Shown piece after piece: positions 48,574 to 57,537 of a stretch of DNA of 64,000 nt; positions within the stretch are counted from its first letter, which is position 1; every line of letters starts with the position of its first letter. Location: positions 1 to 64,000 of the forward strand of contig CAKTKC010000007.1 of NCBI GenBank assembly GCA_934569225.1, written 5' to 3'. The stretch comes from an uncultured Oscillospiraceae bacterium. Its GTDB lineage: Bacteria > Bacillota > Clostridia > Oscillospirales > Oscillospiraceae. Under the pieces are notes generated by a model. The model had not been told where the DNA came from. It saw nothing but the letters and a program-made list of their open reading frames with translations, and ran no database searches. The position numbers were made by a program, and so were the translations under genes.

Positions 48574-49757
48574 ATCAAAACGTTACTGAGCATCAGGAAC
48601 AGATTTACGATACCCTGGTGAACTGCTTTGTTCCGTTCTGGGAAAAATACTCACCAGATCCGGAATACGGCGGCTTCCTGTGCGGCTTTGACCGGGACGG
48701 CGGGCTGTTTCTGGAGGACAAATCCGTCTGGCAGCAGGGCAGAAGCACCTGGATGTTTGCCAAGCTTTTCAATGAATTTGGGCAGAAGCCGGAATGGCTG
48801 GAAATTGCAAAATCCGGATACCGGTTTATCCGGGAGCACTGCTTTGCCGAGAATGGGCATATGTATTTCCGGGTCACCCGGGATGGCCGCCCCCTGGTGG
48901 AGCGCCGGTACTACTTCTCCGAAGCTTTTGCCATCATGGGCTATGTAGAGCTGTATCTTGCCACCGGCGATGAAAGCGTACGGGAAAACGCACGGGAGCT
49001 TTTTGGGAGATTCTACCGCTACTATACCGTACCCGGCATTTTTCAGCCGAAGGTGAATCCGGAAACCCGGAAGAACAAAGGGCACAGCATTGTCATGATC
49101 ATGCTCAATGTCTGCCAGCACATGCGCAGAATTGACGATAGTCCTCTGTATGACGAAATCATCACCGGCTGCATCGATCAGATCGTCAACGGTTTTGTCA
49201 AGGAGGATGAAAAGGTACTGCTGGAGACTGTCGGCCCCAACAATGAGCGGATCCATTCCCCTGAGGGACGGCTGATCAATCCCGGTCACGCCCTGGAAAC
49301 CTCCTGGTTTATAATGCAGGAGGCGCTGTACCGCAAGGACGATGCGCTGATGCGCAAAATGATTCAGGTGGCTGAATGGTCGCTGAACCGGGGCTGGGAT
49401 CCGGAGATGGGCGGCATCTTCTACTTCCAGGACGTTGAAGGAAAGCCTGTGCTGAGTCTGGAATGGGATATGAAGCTGCTGTGGGTTCACTGTGAGGCGA
49501 TGATCGCCATGCTCTATGCCTACGGCTATACCGGGGAAAAGAAATACTTTGACTGGTTTGAAAAGCTGAAGGCCTATATTTACAAGCATTACCCCGATGA
49601 GGGGCACCCGGAATGGTTCGGTCATCTGCACCGGGATGGTTCCCCCATCAACTACATCAAAGGCAGCGACTGGAAGGGGCCTTTCCACAATGTCCGTGCC
49701 TTTATGCTCATGACCCAGCTCCTGAAAAAGCTGGAGCAGGGGCAGCCATTGACCTGA
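48570..49757 (+). CDS. AGE-family epimerase/isomerase (N-acylglucosamine 2-epimerase)
   Basis: 395 residues, an (alpha/alpha)6-barrel enzyme. GGFLCGFDRDGGLFLEDKSVWQQGRSTWMFAKLFNE and the motif NPGHALETSWFIMQEALYR with its catalytic-type His are typical; LSLEWDMKLLWVHCEAM and HPEWFGHLHRDG follow. Family members interconvert ManNAc and GlcNAc or act on other sugars; its place after nagA argues for ManNAc to GlcNAc. No signal peptide. It overlaps nagA by four bases. Confidence 0.88.
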   Translation: MNQNVTEHQEQIYDTLVNCFVPFWEKYSPDPEYGGFLCGFDRDGGLFLEDKSVWQQGRSTWMFAKLFNEFGQKPEWLEIAKSGYRFIREHCFAENGHMYFRVTRDGRPLVERRYYFSEAFAIMGYVELYLATGDESVRENARELFGRFYRYYTVPGIFQPKVNPETRKNKGHSIVMIMLNVCQHMRRIDDSPLYDEIITGCIDQIVNGFVKEDEKVLLETVGPNNERIHSPEGRLINPGHALETSWFIMQEALYRKDDALMRKMIQVAEWSLNRGWDPEMGGIFYFQDVEGKPVLSLEWDMKLLWVHCEAMIAMLYAYGYTGEKKYFDWFEKLKAYIYKHYPDEGHPEWFGHLHRDGSPINYIKGSDWKGPFHNVRAFMLMTQLLKKLEQGQPLT

Positions 49758-49812
49758 ACACTGTGATTATCGTGACACTCCACGATAAAATAAAAAGCAA
49801 GGAGACAATATT

Positions 49813-51177
49813 ATGAAAAAGACACTCGCCCTAATCCTCGCATTGGCAATGGTGCTTTCTCTGGCAGCCTGCGGCAGCAAGCAGGCGGAAGAGACCAAGG
49901 CACCGGAAGCAGCGGCAACGCTGGCTCCCGCCCCCACCGCAAACGGTGACGAGCGCCCCTATGAAGGTCAGACTCTGAGCGTGCTGTTCATGTCCGGCAC
50001 TTACGCTGACGCTGCCCGCTCCATCGAGGCAGAGTTTGAGGAAAGAACCGGCGCAGACATCGAAATTGTGGACTTCCCCTATGCTACCCTGCATGAAAAG
50101 ATGCTTCTGGACTTCACCAGCGGCAGCACTGCCTATGATGTGGTCTCCGTTGCCTGCCAGTGGGACGGCGAAATGGCTCCCTTCATGGAGCCTCTGGATC
50201 CCTACATCACCCGCGACAGCTATGATATTGACGCCTATGATCAGAATATTCTGGATAACTGCGGCCGCTGGAACGGCACTGTTTACGGTATCCCCCATGC
50301 CAATACGCCCTACTGTATTGCTTACCGTACCGACATTATCTCTGAGGACGAAATCCCCACTACCTGGGAAGCGTACATCGAGACTGCCCGCAAATACATG
50401 AACCCGGACGAGGGCCTGTATGGCATTGCCTGTACCGCAGCCAAGGCACAGTACGGCGCCGGTTTCTACACCCGTATCTGGGGTGAAGGCCAGGACTGGG
50501 CCGATGAGGATTGGAACGTTACCATGAATACCGACACGGTTCGCCGTGCTGTTGAGTCCATCGGCGATGAGCTGACCGTTGCCGATCCCGCCTGCCTGAA
50601 CTGGGCCACTGCCGAAGCCACCGCCGCCTTCCAGAACGGCAACGCCGTATTCCTGGAAGCATGGCCCACTCTGGGCATTTGCCTGACCGGTGATGATCCT
50701 GCGCAGTCTGCTGTCGCCGGTAAGTGGGCGATTATGCCCATGCCCACCAATGGCACCGGCATCAACCTGCTGTCCGGCTGGGATATTGGCATCAACGCTG
50801 CCTCTGAGAAGAAAGAGCTGGCATGGGAGTTCATCAAAGAATACACCACCGCCGCCAATCAGGAAAAGTTCTTCAACGAATACACCATCCTGCCCACCCG
50901 TATGGCAGTCTGGGAAAAGGATTCCGTCAAGTCCTCCAATATGTACCAGGTCAAGGAATATCTGAGCGGTTCCGTTATCTGGTGGCGGATTCCCGCTTCC
51001 GAGGAAGCCCGTGCCGAAATCAGCAACGCTCTGCACTCCTACATGAGCGGCGATGCCGATGTGGATACCTGCCTGGAGATGATGCAGTCCGGTGTCGAGA
51101 TGGCGCTGGAGAACAATCCTCCTGAGGATGGCCTGAAGAATACGACAATTACTACCGTCAAGAATCTCGTGGGATAA
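49813..51177 (+). CDS. Sugar ABC transporter substrate-binding lipoprotein (amino-sugar operon)
   Basis: 454 residues. MKKTLALILALAMVLSLAACGSK is a lipoprotein signal with lipobox LAAC; an Ala/Pro/Thr-rich linker follows. The body is a cluster B sugar-binding protein (RPYEGQTLSVLFMSGTYADAARSIEAEFEERTGADIEIVDFPYATLHEKM, NGTVYGIPHANTPYCIAYRTDI, NGNAVFLEAWPTLG, GTGINLLSGWDIGINA). It captures a sugar for the two permeases that follow. Codon use is strongly biased toward C-ending codons, suggesting high expression. A hairpin between it and the permeases may keep its mRNA more abundant. Confidence 0.9.
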   Translation: MKKTLALILALAMVLSLAACGSKQAEETKAPEAAATLAPAPTANGDERPYEGQTLSVLFMSGTYADAARSIEAEFEERTGADIEIVDFPYATLHEKMLLDFTSGSTAYDVVSVACQWDGEMAPFMEPLDPYITRDSYDIDAYDQNILDNCGRWNGTVYGIPHANTPYCIAYRTDIISEDEIPTTWEAYIETARKYMNPDEGLYGIACTAAKAQYGAGFYTRIWGEGQDWADEDWNVTMNTDTVRRAVESIGDELTVADPACLNWATAEATAAFQNGNAVFLEAWPTLGICLTGDDPAQSAVAGKWAIMPMPTNGTGINLLSGWDIGINAASEKKELAWEFIKEYTTAANQEKFFNEYTILPTRMAVWEKDSVKSSNMYQVKEYLSGSVIWWRIPASEEARAEISNALHSYMSGDADVDTCLEMMQSGVEMALENNPPEDGLKNTTITTVKNLVG

Positions 51178-51185
51178 ATTATGAC

Positions 51186-51214
51186 CGGCTGAGCCTGCGA
51201 AGGCAGGCTCAGCA
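51186..51214 (+). terminator. Hairpin between binding-protein and permease genes
   Basis: GCTGAGCCTGC and GCAGGCTCAGC make an 11-bp stem around GAAG, then ATTTTATAA. It probably stabilises the upstream mRNA or terminates part of the transcripts. Confidence 0.7.
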
Positions 51215-51237
51215 TTTTATAAGCGAGGGGTCAGAGT

Positions 51238-52146
51238 ATGAAACAAAACAAGAGCCTCATAAGGAAGATAACAGATGACAGGGCGGTTTCCTGGACCTTT
51301 TTAGCGCCTGCCAGTCTGATCCTGCTGGTCACAGCGGTGGCGCCGCTGTGTTATTCTTTCTATATCAGTTTTTTTAAATACAAACTGAACACGCCGAATG
51401 CCACGCCGGAGTTTATTGGGCTGGAAAACTATATTCGGATATTTCAAACGGATTTGTTCAAAACGTGCCTGAAAAACACGGCGGTTTTTGCGGTGATTTC
51501 CGTTGCGTTGGAAATCGTGCTGGGCGTTATTCTGGCGATGATGCTGGCGAACAACAAAAAAAGCACACGGATTATTCTTTCCATTCTGCTGATCCCGATG
51601 ATTATGGCTCCCGTAGCTTCCGGTACACTATGGCGGATGATGTTTGACAGAAGCACCGGCATCGTCAACTATCTGCTGACGCTGATCGGTATGGAACCGG
51701 TGAACTTTCTCGGTTCTTCCAAAACCGCCATATTCTCCGTGATTTTTGTGGATGTGTGGCGTTTGACCCCTTGGGTCACGGTGCTGGTCACTTCCGGGCT
51801 GAAGGGCATTTCCAGCTCTTACATTGAAGCTGCCGTCATTGACGGCGCAACCCGGTGGGATGTATTTCATCATATCATTATGCCGCTGATTCGGCCTGTG
51901 CTGATGATCGTGCTGATGATGCGGTTCACCGACGCGTTCAAGGTTTTTGACACTGTGTATGTCATGACAGGCGGCGGGCCGGGCAATTCTACGGAGATGC
52001 TGCCTAACTATATATACAACCAGGCTCTAAAGTACATGAATGTGGGCTATGCGGCGGCACTGGCTTTCGTATTCATTGGTGCCATGGCAATTCTCTCGTT
52101 TGTTTTTATTCGGATGCGGAATCGCGCCTATGCGTCTGTGAGGTGA
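51238..52146 (+). CDS. Sugar ABC transporter permease (MalF type)
   Basis: 302 residues with six membrane helices (FLAPASLILLVTAVAPLCYSFYISFF; TAVFAVISVALEIVLGVILAMML; and others). The coupling loop is YIEAAVIDGATRWDVFHHIIMPLIRPVLMIV, the EAA motif that contacts the ATPase. It forms a heterodimer with the next protein. No ATPase gene is in the operon; a shared MsmK/UgpC-like ATPase elsewhere would be needed, which is common for such importers. Confidence 0.92.
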   Translation: MKQNKSLIRKITDDRAVSWTFLAPASLILLVTAVAPLCYSFYISFFKYKLNTPNATPEFIGLENYIRIFQTDLFKTCLKNTAVFAVISVALEIVLGVILAMMLANNKKSTRIILSILLIPMIMAPVASGTLWRMMFDRSTGIVNYLLTLIGMEPVNFLGSSKTAIFSVIFVDVWRLTPWVTVLVTSGLKGISSSYIEAAVIDGATRWDVFHHIIMPLIRPVLMIVLMMRFTDAFKVFDTVYVMTGGGPGNSTEMLPNYIYNQALKYMNVGYAAALAFVFIGAMAILSFVFIRMRNRAYASVR

Positions 52147-53018
52147 TGGCTGTGCGGAAATATAAAGGCTTTTCTGTCGAAGACTATACAAATGACTTTC
52201 TGGGCAAGGGCACGCGCGTGGTGGTAGTTACGGTGATTATGATAATGGTCATATTCCCGCTGTACTGGCTGGCGTCCAATTCTATCAAAACGGCAACGGA
52301 GTACCTGAAAACCCCGCCCGTAATTGTGCCTACGAGGGTAACGCTTGACAACTACATTGAGATTTTCACCAAGTCAAAAGCCGGACGGGCGCTGTATAAT
52401 ACAGTCATGGTTGCCTCGCTGACCACCATTCTCTGCGTTTCCATCGGAAGCTTTGCGGCGTATGCCATTGCCAAAGGCGCGATCCGGGAAAAGGTACGCA
52501 ACAGTTTCAGCCTGTGGTTTATGATCCAGAAAATGTACCCCGCCGTGTGCGTGGCAATCCCCATCTACCTGGTCATGCGGGGCGTTGGACTGATCGATAC
52601 CATCCCCGGCCTGGTGATCGTGAATACCAGCTTTAATCTGCCTATGACCATCTGGCTGATGATTGGCTTCTTTCAGGATGTTCCCGATGGGATTGAGCAG
52701 TCGGGGAAGATAGATGGCTGCAATATGTTCCAGAGATTTTTCTATCTGGTACTGCCCATCTCCAAGCCCGGTATTGTTGCGTCAGCCATTCTGGTATTTA
52801 ATGCGGCATGGAATGAATTCCTGTTCTCCGCGATTCTGAGTATCAATAAGTCAAAAACGCTGTCTGTGGTCATTTCCGGCTTTATTACGGACAAGGGTTT
52901 GGAATGGGGTCCCATGGCTGCGCTGAGTATGGTGCTGATCGTGCCTGTGGTTGTTTTGGTCTGGTTCCTGCAAAGGGATTTTGTTTCCGGTCTTACCATG
53001 GGCTCGGTAAAAGAATAA
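52146..53018 (+). CDS. Sugar ABC transporter permease (MalG type)
   Basis: About 290 residues with six membrane helices (VVVVTVIMIMVIFPLYWLA; TVMVASLTTILCVSIGSFAAYAIA; and others) and the EAA loop GIEQSGKIDGCNMFQRFFYLVLPISKPGIVA. It pairs with the preceding permease. The exact start is open: GTG 52143, ATG 52146 and GTG 52152 are all in frame. GAGGTGA upstream suits 52152 best in spacing; the shift is only three residues. Confidence 0.92.
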   Translation: MAVRKYKGFSVEDYTNDFLGKGTRVVVVTVIMIMVIFPLYWLASNSIKTATEYLKTPPVIVPTRVTLDNYIEIFTKSKAGRALYNTVMVASLTTILCVSIGSFAAYAIAKGAIREKVRNSFSLWFMIQKMYPAVCVAIPIYLVMRGVGLIDTIPGLVIVNTSFNLPMTIWLMIGFFQDVPDGIEQSGKIDGCNMFQRFFYLVLPISKPGIVASAILVFNAAWNEFLFSAILSINKSKTLSVVISGFITDKGLEWGPMAALSMVLIVPVVVLVWFLQRDFVSGLTMGSVKE

Positions 53019-53034
53019 AGAGGAGCTGAATAAT

Positions 53035-53838
53035 ATGAATATACTTGTTAACGGCATCCCCTGCAAAGTCGTCAGATCCGAATGGGATGTATACTTCGAC
53101 ATGGCACTGACCATGTTTACGGAAATTGTGGATCACAATAACCGCGGCGAAAAGACCGTGTTTATTGTGCCGGTCGGCCCCACCGAGCAGTATCCGATTC
53201 TTGCGGAGCTGGTGAACCGCCAAAGAGTATCCCTGAAAAATGTCCATTTTTTTAATATGGATGAATACCTGATTTCCCGGACACAGCGCATCGATGACGA
53301 CGATCCGATGAGCTTTCACGGACGGATGAAACGGGAATTCTATGACCGGGTGGATCCCGAGCTCGTCATGCCGGAATCCCAGCGCCATTTTCCGGAACCC
53401 GGCCGGGAAGCACAGTATGACCGGATGCTGGAAGAACTGGGCGGCGCAGATATGTGCTTCGGCGGTCTGGGGATCAACGGCCATGTGGCCTTTAATGAAG
53501 CGGTGGAGGCCGGAGATCCCATCACCGCAGATGAATTCGCAAACCTCGGTACCAGAATTCTGCCCATTACCAGGGAAACAAGAGCCATCAACGCATTCGG
53601 CTATCAGCGGGGAGATCTGATGGGTATGCCAGAACTGTGCATTACCATCGGCATGAAGCAGATCCTGGCATCCCGGAAAATTTACATCGCCCTGAACAGA
53701 CCCTGGCAGCATGGGCCGCTGAAGCATGTGCTTCTTGATCCGGAACAGCCCCAGTGGCCGTCGACGCTGCTCCGCCGGGCAAAAGAGCTGCAATACTGTA
53801 TGACCAGCGACATCGCCAAAGGAATCGTGACCGACTGA
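53035..53838 (+). CDS. nagB: Glucosamine-6-phosphate deaminase family protein
   Basis: 267 residues. VGPTEQYPILAELV, VHFFNMDEYLISRTQRIDDDDPMSFHGRMKREF and GGLGINGHVAFNEAVEAGDP are NagB blocks; the last holds the catalytic His region. It converts GlcN-6-P to fructose-6-P and ammonia, completing the route begun by NagA. The end (ALNRPWQHGPLKHVLLDPEQPQWPSTLLRRAKELQYCMT) differs somewhat from classical NagB, as in family members near sugar ABC genes. It is the last gene of the operon. Confidence 0.9.
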   Translation: MNILVNGIPCKVVRSEWDVYFDMALTMFTEIVDHNNRGEKTVFIVPVGPTEQYPILAELVNRQRVSLKNVHFFNMDEYLISRTQRIDDDDPMSFHGRMKREFYDRVDPELVMPESQRHFPEPGREAQYDRMLEELGGADMCFGGLGINGHVAFNEAVEAGDPITADEFANLGTRILPITRETRAINAFGYQRGDLMGMPELCITIGMKQILASRKIYIALNRPWQHGPLKHVLLDPEQPQWPSTLLRRAKELQYCMTSDIAKGIVTD

Positions 53839-53898
53839 CCCGGAGAGGGGAAGCCCCTGGCGGATTCCGATGGCATGGCGGCAGGGAGCTGCGCATTT

Positions 53899-53952
53899 GG
53901 CGGGCGGATAAACCCGGCGGGGGATTTCCCGGCACGGTTTGTCCCGCCCGCC
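53899..53952. repeat. Inverted repeat after nagB
   Basis: GGCGGGCGGATAAACC pairs with GGTTTGTCCCGCCCGCC (one bulge) around a G/C-rich loop. No T tract follows, so I call it a stable 3' hairpin and not a firm terminator. The 53839-54030 stretch holds no gene. Confidence 0.6.
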
Positions 53953-54030
53953 AATGCTTTGCGCTTTTCACGCGGGGCACGGTTGTTATTTTCCATAAAT
54001 TTGCGGATAAAACATTGGGGAAAATCCCTA

Positions 54031-54084
54031 TTGACACCGGTAAATGGAAGACCTATACTAAAGAAAAGATTGTAACCGGTTCCA
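54031..54084 (+). promoter_or_regulatory. Promoter and operator of the LacI-family gene
   Basis: TTGACA (54031), 17 bases, TATACT (54054), then TGTAACCGGTTCCA at 54071-54084, a LacI-type palindrome just after the transcription start. A better copy of this operator lies at 55128. This suggests autorepression. Confidence 0.72.
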
Positions 54085-54096
54085 ATGGAGAAAAAT

Positions 54097-55101
54097 ATGA
54101 AGCCAACCATTCGTGACGTAGCCAAATATGCGGGCGTTTCCGTGGCGACGGTGTCCCGCTATCTGAATAACAGTCCGCTGATCGCGCCCCAATCCGTGGA
54201 AAAGGTCCGGCAGGCCATTGAGGCGCTGAACTATCAGCCGAGCATGATGGCACGGGGGCTTCTCCACGGCAACAGCTATACTGTGGCGCTGGTGGTGGAC
54301 GACAGCAATGTGGAGACTTACGGAAACGACTATTTTCTGCGGATCCAGTATGGCCTGGAGCACGCGCTGGCACGGGAAGGCTATTATCTCATGATCTGCC
54401 ATATCGGCAGCAAAAATGTTTCCACCCTGGAATCCATTGTGAATGAAAACCGGATCGACGGCGTGGTTCTGCTCAGCGAACTGGCCAATGCCCAGGTCCT
54501 GGAGGTGCTTTGGAAAAGCAAGATTCCCTTCGTCATCGGCGGCCGCTCCTCTGTGGAGCAGGCGGCGTGGGTGGACATCGACAACATTGAGGCGGGGCGG
54601 TGCGCGACGGCGTGGCTTCTGGAAACCGGCGCGTCGGAGATTGGTTTTCTGACAAACAGCTTTGAAAAGGTGTTTGCGGCGGAACGATATGCCGGTTACA
54701 AGAGCTGCCTGGAGGCGGCAGGGCTTTCCGAGCCTGCGTGCGGTGCAGCGAAAGGACTGCTGACACCGGCGGATATTGCCGCCTATGTGGAAGCCCATCG
54801 GGATCGTCTGTGCCGGGCCTATGTGGCATCGGACAGCGCCATTGCTTTCCATTTTATGCGCGAACTCACCAAGCGTGGGGTTCGTATCCCGGAGGATGTA
54901 CAGGTGGCTGCCTTTGACGACAGCGTGCTCGCCGGTGTATCGGAGCCTGCGATGACGGTGGTCAAAATTGATGTAGTCAGTCTGGGCATGGCGGCAGCCA
55001 GAATGCTCATTCAGCAGCTGCGGGCAGGGGAGCAGCGTCCGGAACATCTGCTGCTGCCTGTCAGCATCGTTGAGAGAGGGTCAACAAAAAAGCGTGAATA
55101 A
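54097..55101 (+). CDS. LacI-family repressor of the alpha-glucan operon
   Basis: 334 residues. Helix-turn-helix and hinge at 1-60 (TIRDVAKYAGVSVATVSRYLNNSPLIAPQSVEKVRQAIEALNYQP), followed by a periplasmic-binding-protein-like sugar domain (VALVVDDSNVETYGNDYFLRIQYGLEHAL...GVVLLSELANAQVL...VAAFDDSVLAGVSEPAMTVV). The ATG at 54097 was chosen because GGAG lies six bases before it; 54085 is in the operator. It probably represses the importer and glycosidase genes downstream and is released by a malto-oligosaccharide. Confidence 0.92.
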   Translation: MKPTIRDVAKYAGVSVATVSRYLNNSPLIAPQSVEKVRQAIEALNYQPSMMARGLLHGNSYTVALVVDDSNVETYGNDYFLRIQYGLEHALAREGYYLMICHIGSKNVSTLESIVNENRIDGVVLLSELANAQVLEVLWKSKIPFVIGGRSSVEQAAWVDIDNIEAGRCATAWLLETGASEIGFLTNSFEKVFAAERYAGYKSCLEAAGLSEPACGAAKGLLTPADIAAYVEAHRDRLCRAYVASDSAIAFHFMRELTKRGVRIPEDVQVAAFDDSVLAGVSEPAMTVVKIDVVSLGMAAARMLIQQLRAGEQRPEHLLLPVSIVERGSTKKRE

Positions 55102-55114
55102 TGGAAACACGTTT

Positions 55115-55143
55115 TTTTGCTCAAAAATGTAACCAGTTACAAT
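55115..55143 (+). promoter_or_regulatory. Promoter of the alpha-glucan importer operon with LacI operator
   Basis: TTTTGC, 17 bases, TACAAT; the palindrome TGTAACCAGTTACA at 55128-55141 fills the spacer and overlaps the -10 box, where a repressor would block RNA polymerase. Confidence 0.7.
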
Positions 55144-55250
55144 TGTAAGATTGGAGGGGGATTTGCTTAAAAACAGAGTCTTTTCATGGTGATAGCAAAC
55201 ACAGCAGCGGACATTTATCCCACACTTTAAAATTGAACGGAGGAAACCAT

Positions 55251-56555
55251 ATGAAGAAAATTTTAGCGTTCATTCTTGCGGCAGCCATGCTGCTCTCCCT
55301 GTCGGCCTGTGCAAAGGACACCCCGCAGAATCCGGGTACGGAGGCAAATGCCGCCCCTGCGCAGACGGAGAATAACCCGTCCGCAGAGACGCCGGATACA
55401 CCGGAACCGGTTGAGATCACCTTCTGGCATTCTTACAGCGAAGGTGAGGAAAAAATCTTTACAGAGAGCGTTCTGACTGCGTTTGAACAGCAGTACCCGA
55501 ATATCAAGGTAAACGCCATCCGGATGCCCTATGAGGGGCTGGACGAGCAGTTGATCACTGCCGTCACAGGGGATGCTGCCCCGGATGTGATCCGTCTGGA
55601 TCTGACATGGGTTTCCCAGATGGCAAAGCTGGGTGCTCTGGAATGTCTCAACGATTATGCAGAGTTTGACGACATATCCGCCGGCATTATGCCCGGCTCC
55701 ATGAGCACCACACTTTACAAGGGGCAGAATTATGGCCTTCCCCTCAATGCCAACACCACCGTTGCCGTATATAACAATGCAGTGCTTCAGGAATATGGCT
55801 TTGACGCACCGCCTGAGACGCTGGATGCGCTGATGGGTGCTCTGGACAAAACCGACCCCGCTGAGGAAAAATGGCTGTTTGCCGTGTCCGGCTCCTATAA
55901 CTGGGCGATGCTCCCGTTTATCTGGACCCTGGGCGGTTCCGTCACCGACGGGGATTATACGACGGCTTCCGGCTACCTGAACGGAGCGGACACGGTGAAG
56001 GCGCTGGATACCATCGTGGGATGGTACCGAGACGGCGTCATTGGCCCCGCCATTATGGGAGAGCAGCCCGATGGATGGGGCGGCATTGAAGCCGGAAACT
56101 ATACGATGATCGTGGAAGGCCCCTGGTTCTTCAGCTCTGAGGACAAGCTTGACACCTATACGCCGGCGCTGATGCCCTCTGTAGACGGCCGGAGCATCTC
56201 CATTGTAGGCGGCGAGGACATCGTCATGACCTCGACCAGCAGCAAAAAGGACGCGGCCTGGACCTTCATGAAGTTTATGCTGGAGGACGCACAGCAGGTT
56301 GCCATGGCGGGTGCCGGTATGATCCCGGTCACCTCCTCTGCCATGGAAAAGGTGGACACCAGTGGTTCGCCGTACGTAGAGGTGTATATGGAGCAGCTGA
56401 AGACGGCGCAGGCGCGGATTCCGTGCTCCAGCTGGCCGACCATCGAGACGATCCTCAACACTGCCTTTGAGAGCGTGCTCCGGGGGCAGGCGTCCTCCCA
56501 GGAGGCGCTGGATGATGCGGCGGCGCAGATCGACGCGCTGCTGGCACAGGAATGA
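55251..56555 (+). CDS. Sugar ABC transporter substrate-binding lipoprotein (alpha-glucan operon)
   Basis: 434 residues. Lipoprotein signal MKKILAFILAAAMLLSLSACAKD (lipobox LSAC), a Pro/Glu-rich linker, then a maltose/maltodextrin-type binding fold (VEITFWHSYSEGEEKIFTESVLTAFEQQYPNIKVNAIRMPYEGLDEQLITAVTGDAAPDVIRLDLTW; LPLNANTTVAVYNN; AGNYTMIVEGPWFF). The maltodextrin assignment is inferred from the GH13 genes of the same operon. CGGAGGAAA precedes the ATG at 55251. Confidence 0.9.
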   Translation: MKKILAFILAAAMLLSLSACAKDTPQNPGTEANAAPAQTENNPSAETPDTPEPVEITFWHSYSEGEEKIFTESVLTAFEQQYPNIKVNAIRMPYEGLDEQLITAVTGDAAPDVIRLDLTWVSQMAKLGALECLNDYAEFDDISAGIMPGSMSTTLYKGQNYGLPLNANTTVAVYNNAVLQEYGFDAPPETLDALMGALDKTDPAEEKWLFAVSGSYNWAMLPFIWTLGGSVTDGDYTTASGYLNGADTVKALDTIVGWYRDGVIGPAIMGEQPDGWGGIEAGNYTMIVEGPWFFSSEDKLDTYTPALMPSVDGRSISIVGGEDIVMTSTSSKKDAAWTFMKFMLEDAQQVAMAGAGMIPVTSSAMEKVDTSGSPYVEVYMEQLKTAQARIPCSSWPTIETILNTAFESVLRGQASSQEALDDAAAQIDALLAQE

Positions 56556-56562
56556 TCTCCGG

Positions 56563-56593
56563 TTCCGCGAGGGGGTTACAGCCCCTCGCGGAA
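56563..56593 (+). terminator. Hairpin between binding-protein and permease genes
   Basis: TTCCGCGAGGGG and CCCCTCGCGGAA form a 12-bp stem around GTTACAG. No T tract; like the hairpin at 51186 it probably sets the ratio of binding protein to permease. Confidence 0.65.
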
Positions 56594-56619
56594 GAAATCA
56601 GGCGAATCGAGGTGCAGCG

Positions 56620-57525
56620 ATGCAGACGGGAAAAAGAAAATTGCAAGCCGGCCTGCAGCAGTGGATGCAGGCATTGCCGTTTCTGCTGGCCGGTTTTGTA
56701 CTGATGGCGCTTTTTGTGCTTTATCCGCTGGTTCGGAATATCTGGATCAGCTTTACAGACTTCAATGTCATCCAGAACCGACCCAATGCATGGGTCGGCC
56801 TCCGGAACTATCTCAGCCTGCTGTCAGACCAGAACTACCGGATCGCGTTCCGGAACACCATTCTGTACGCCCTGGTAACGGTACCCGGACAAATGGCCTG
56901 CGGACTGGTGCTGGCATGTCTGGTCAATTCCGTCCGGCGGGGACAGACGGCGTTCAAGGTGATCTGTTACCTGCCGGTCATCACCTCCTGGGTTGTGGTA
57001 TCCATGGTGTTCAAATATCTGTTTATGTCCGGCAAGGGCGGCATGGTCAACTACATTCTGATGCAGCTGCACCTCGTTGAAAGCCCGGTCTCTTGGCTTC
57101 AGCATACCTGGACTGCCAACCTGGTGTTGTGGTTGTTTGGTATCTGGAAGGGGACAGGCTGGGTCATGGTGATTTACATGGCCGCTTTGCAGGGAATTCC
57201 CCAGGAGATCTATGAGGCGGCTGAGCTGGACGGTGCCAATGGCATCCGCCGTTTCTTTGCCATTACGCTGCCCATGGTGCGCAATACCACAAATTATCTG
57301 CTGACCGTTCTGACCATCGGCGCATTCGGCGCATACATCCATGTCATGATGATCACGGACGGCGCGCCGCTGGGCACGACCAATGAGCTGATGAACTATA
57401 TGTACAACACCGCATTCTCGACCTTCGATTTTGGCTCCGCCGCAGCACAGGCTGTGCTGATGGGCGTTATTGTGCTGCTTCTGACGCTGCTGCAGCGAAG
57501 AGTCTCCCGGGATCAGACCGCGTAA
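56620..57525 (+). CDS. Sugar ABC transporter permease (MalF type)
   Basis: 301 residues, six membrane helices (LPFLLAGFVLMALFVLYPLVRNIWISF; LYALVTVPGQMACGLVLACLV; and others) and the EAA loop IPQEIYEAAELDGANGIRRFFAITLPMVRNTTNYLL. It carries substrate with the following permease. The ATG at 56620 follows GAGGTG. As in the other operon, no ATPase is encoded nearby. Confidence 0.92.
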   Translation: MQTGKRKLQAGLQQWMQALPFLLAGFVLMALFVLYPLVRNIWISFTDFNVIQNRPNAWVGLRNYLSLLSDQNYRIAFRNTILYALVTVPGQMACGLVLACLVNSVRRGQTAFKVICYLPVITSWVVVSMVFKYLFMSGKGGMVNYILMQLHLVESPVSWLQHTWTANLVLWLFGIWKGTGWVMVIYMAALQGIPQEIYEAAELDGANGIRRFFAITLPMVRNTTNYLLTVLTIGAFGAYIHVMMITDGAPLGTTNELMNYMYNTAFSTFDFGSAAAQAVLMGVIVLLLTLLQRRVSRDQTA

Positions 57526-57537
57526 AGGAGAGACGGT

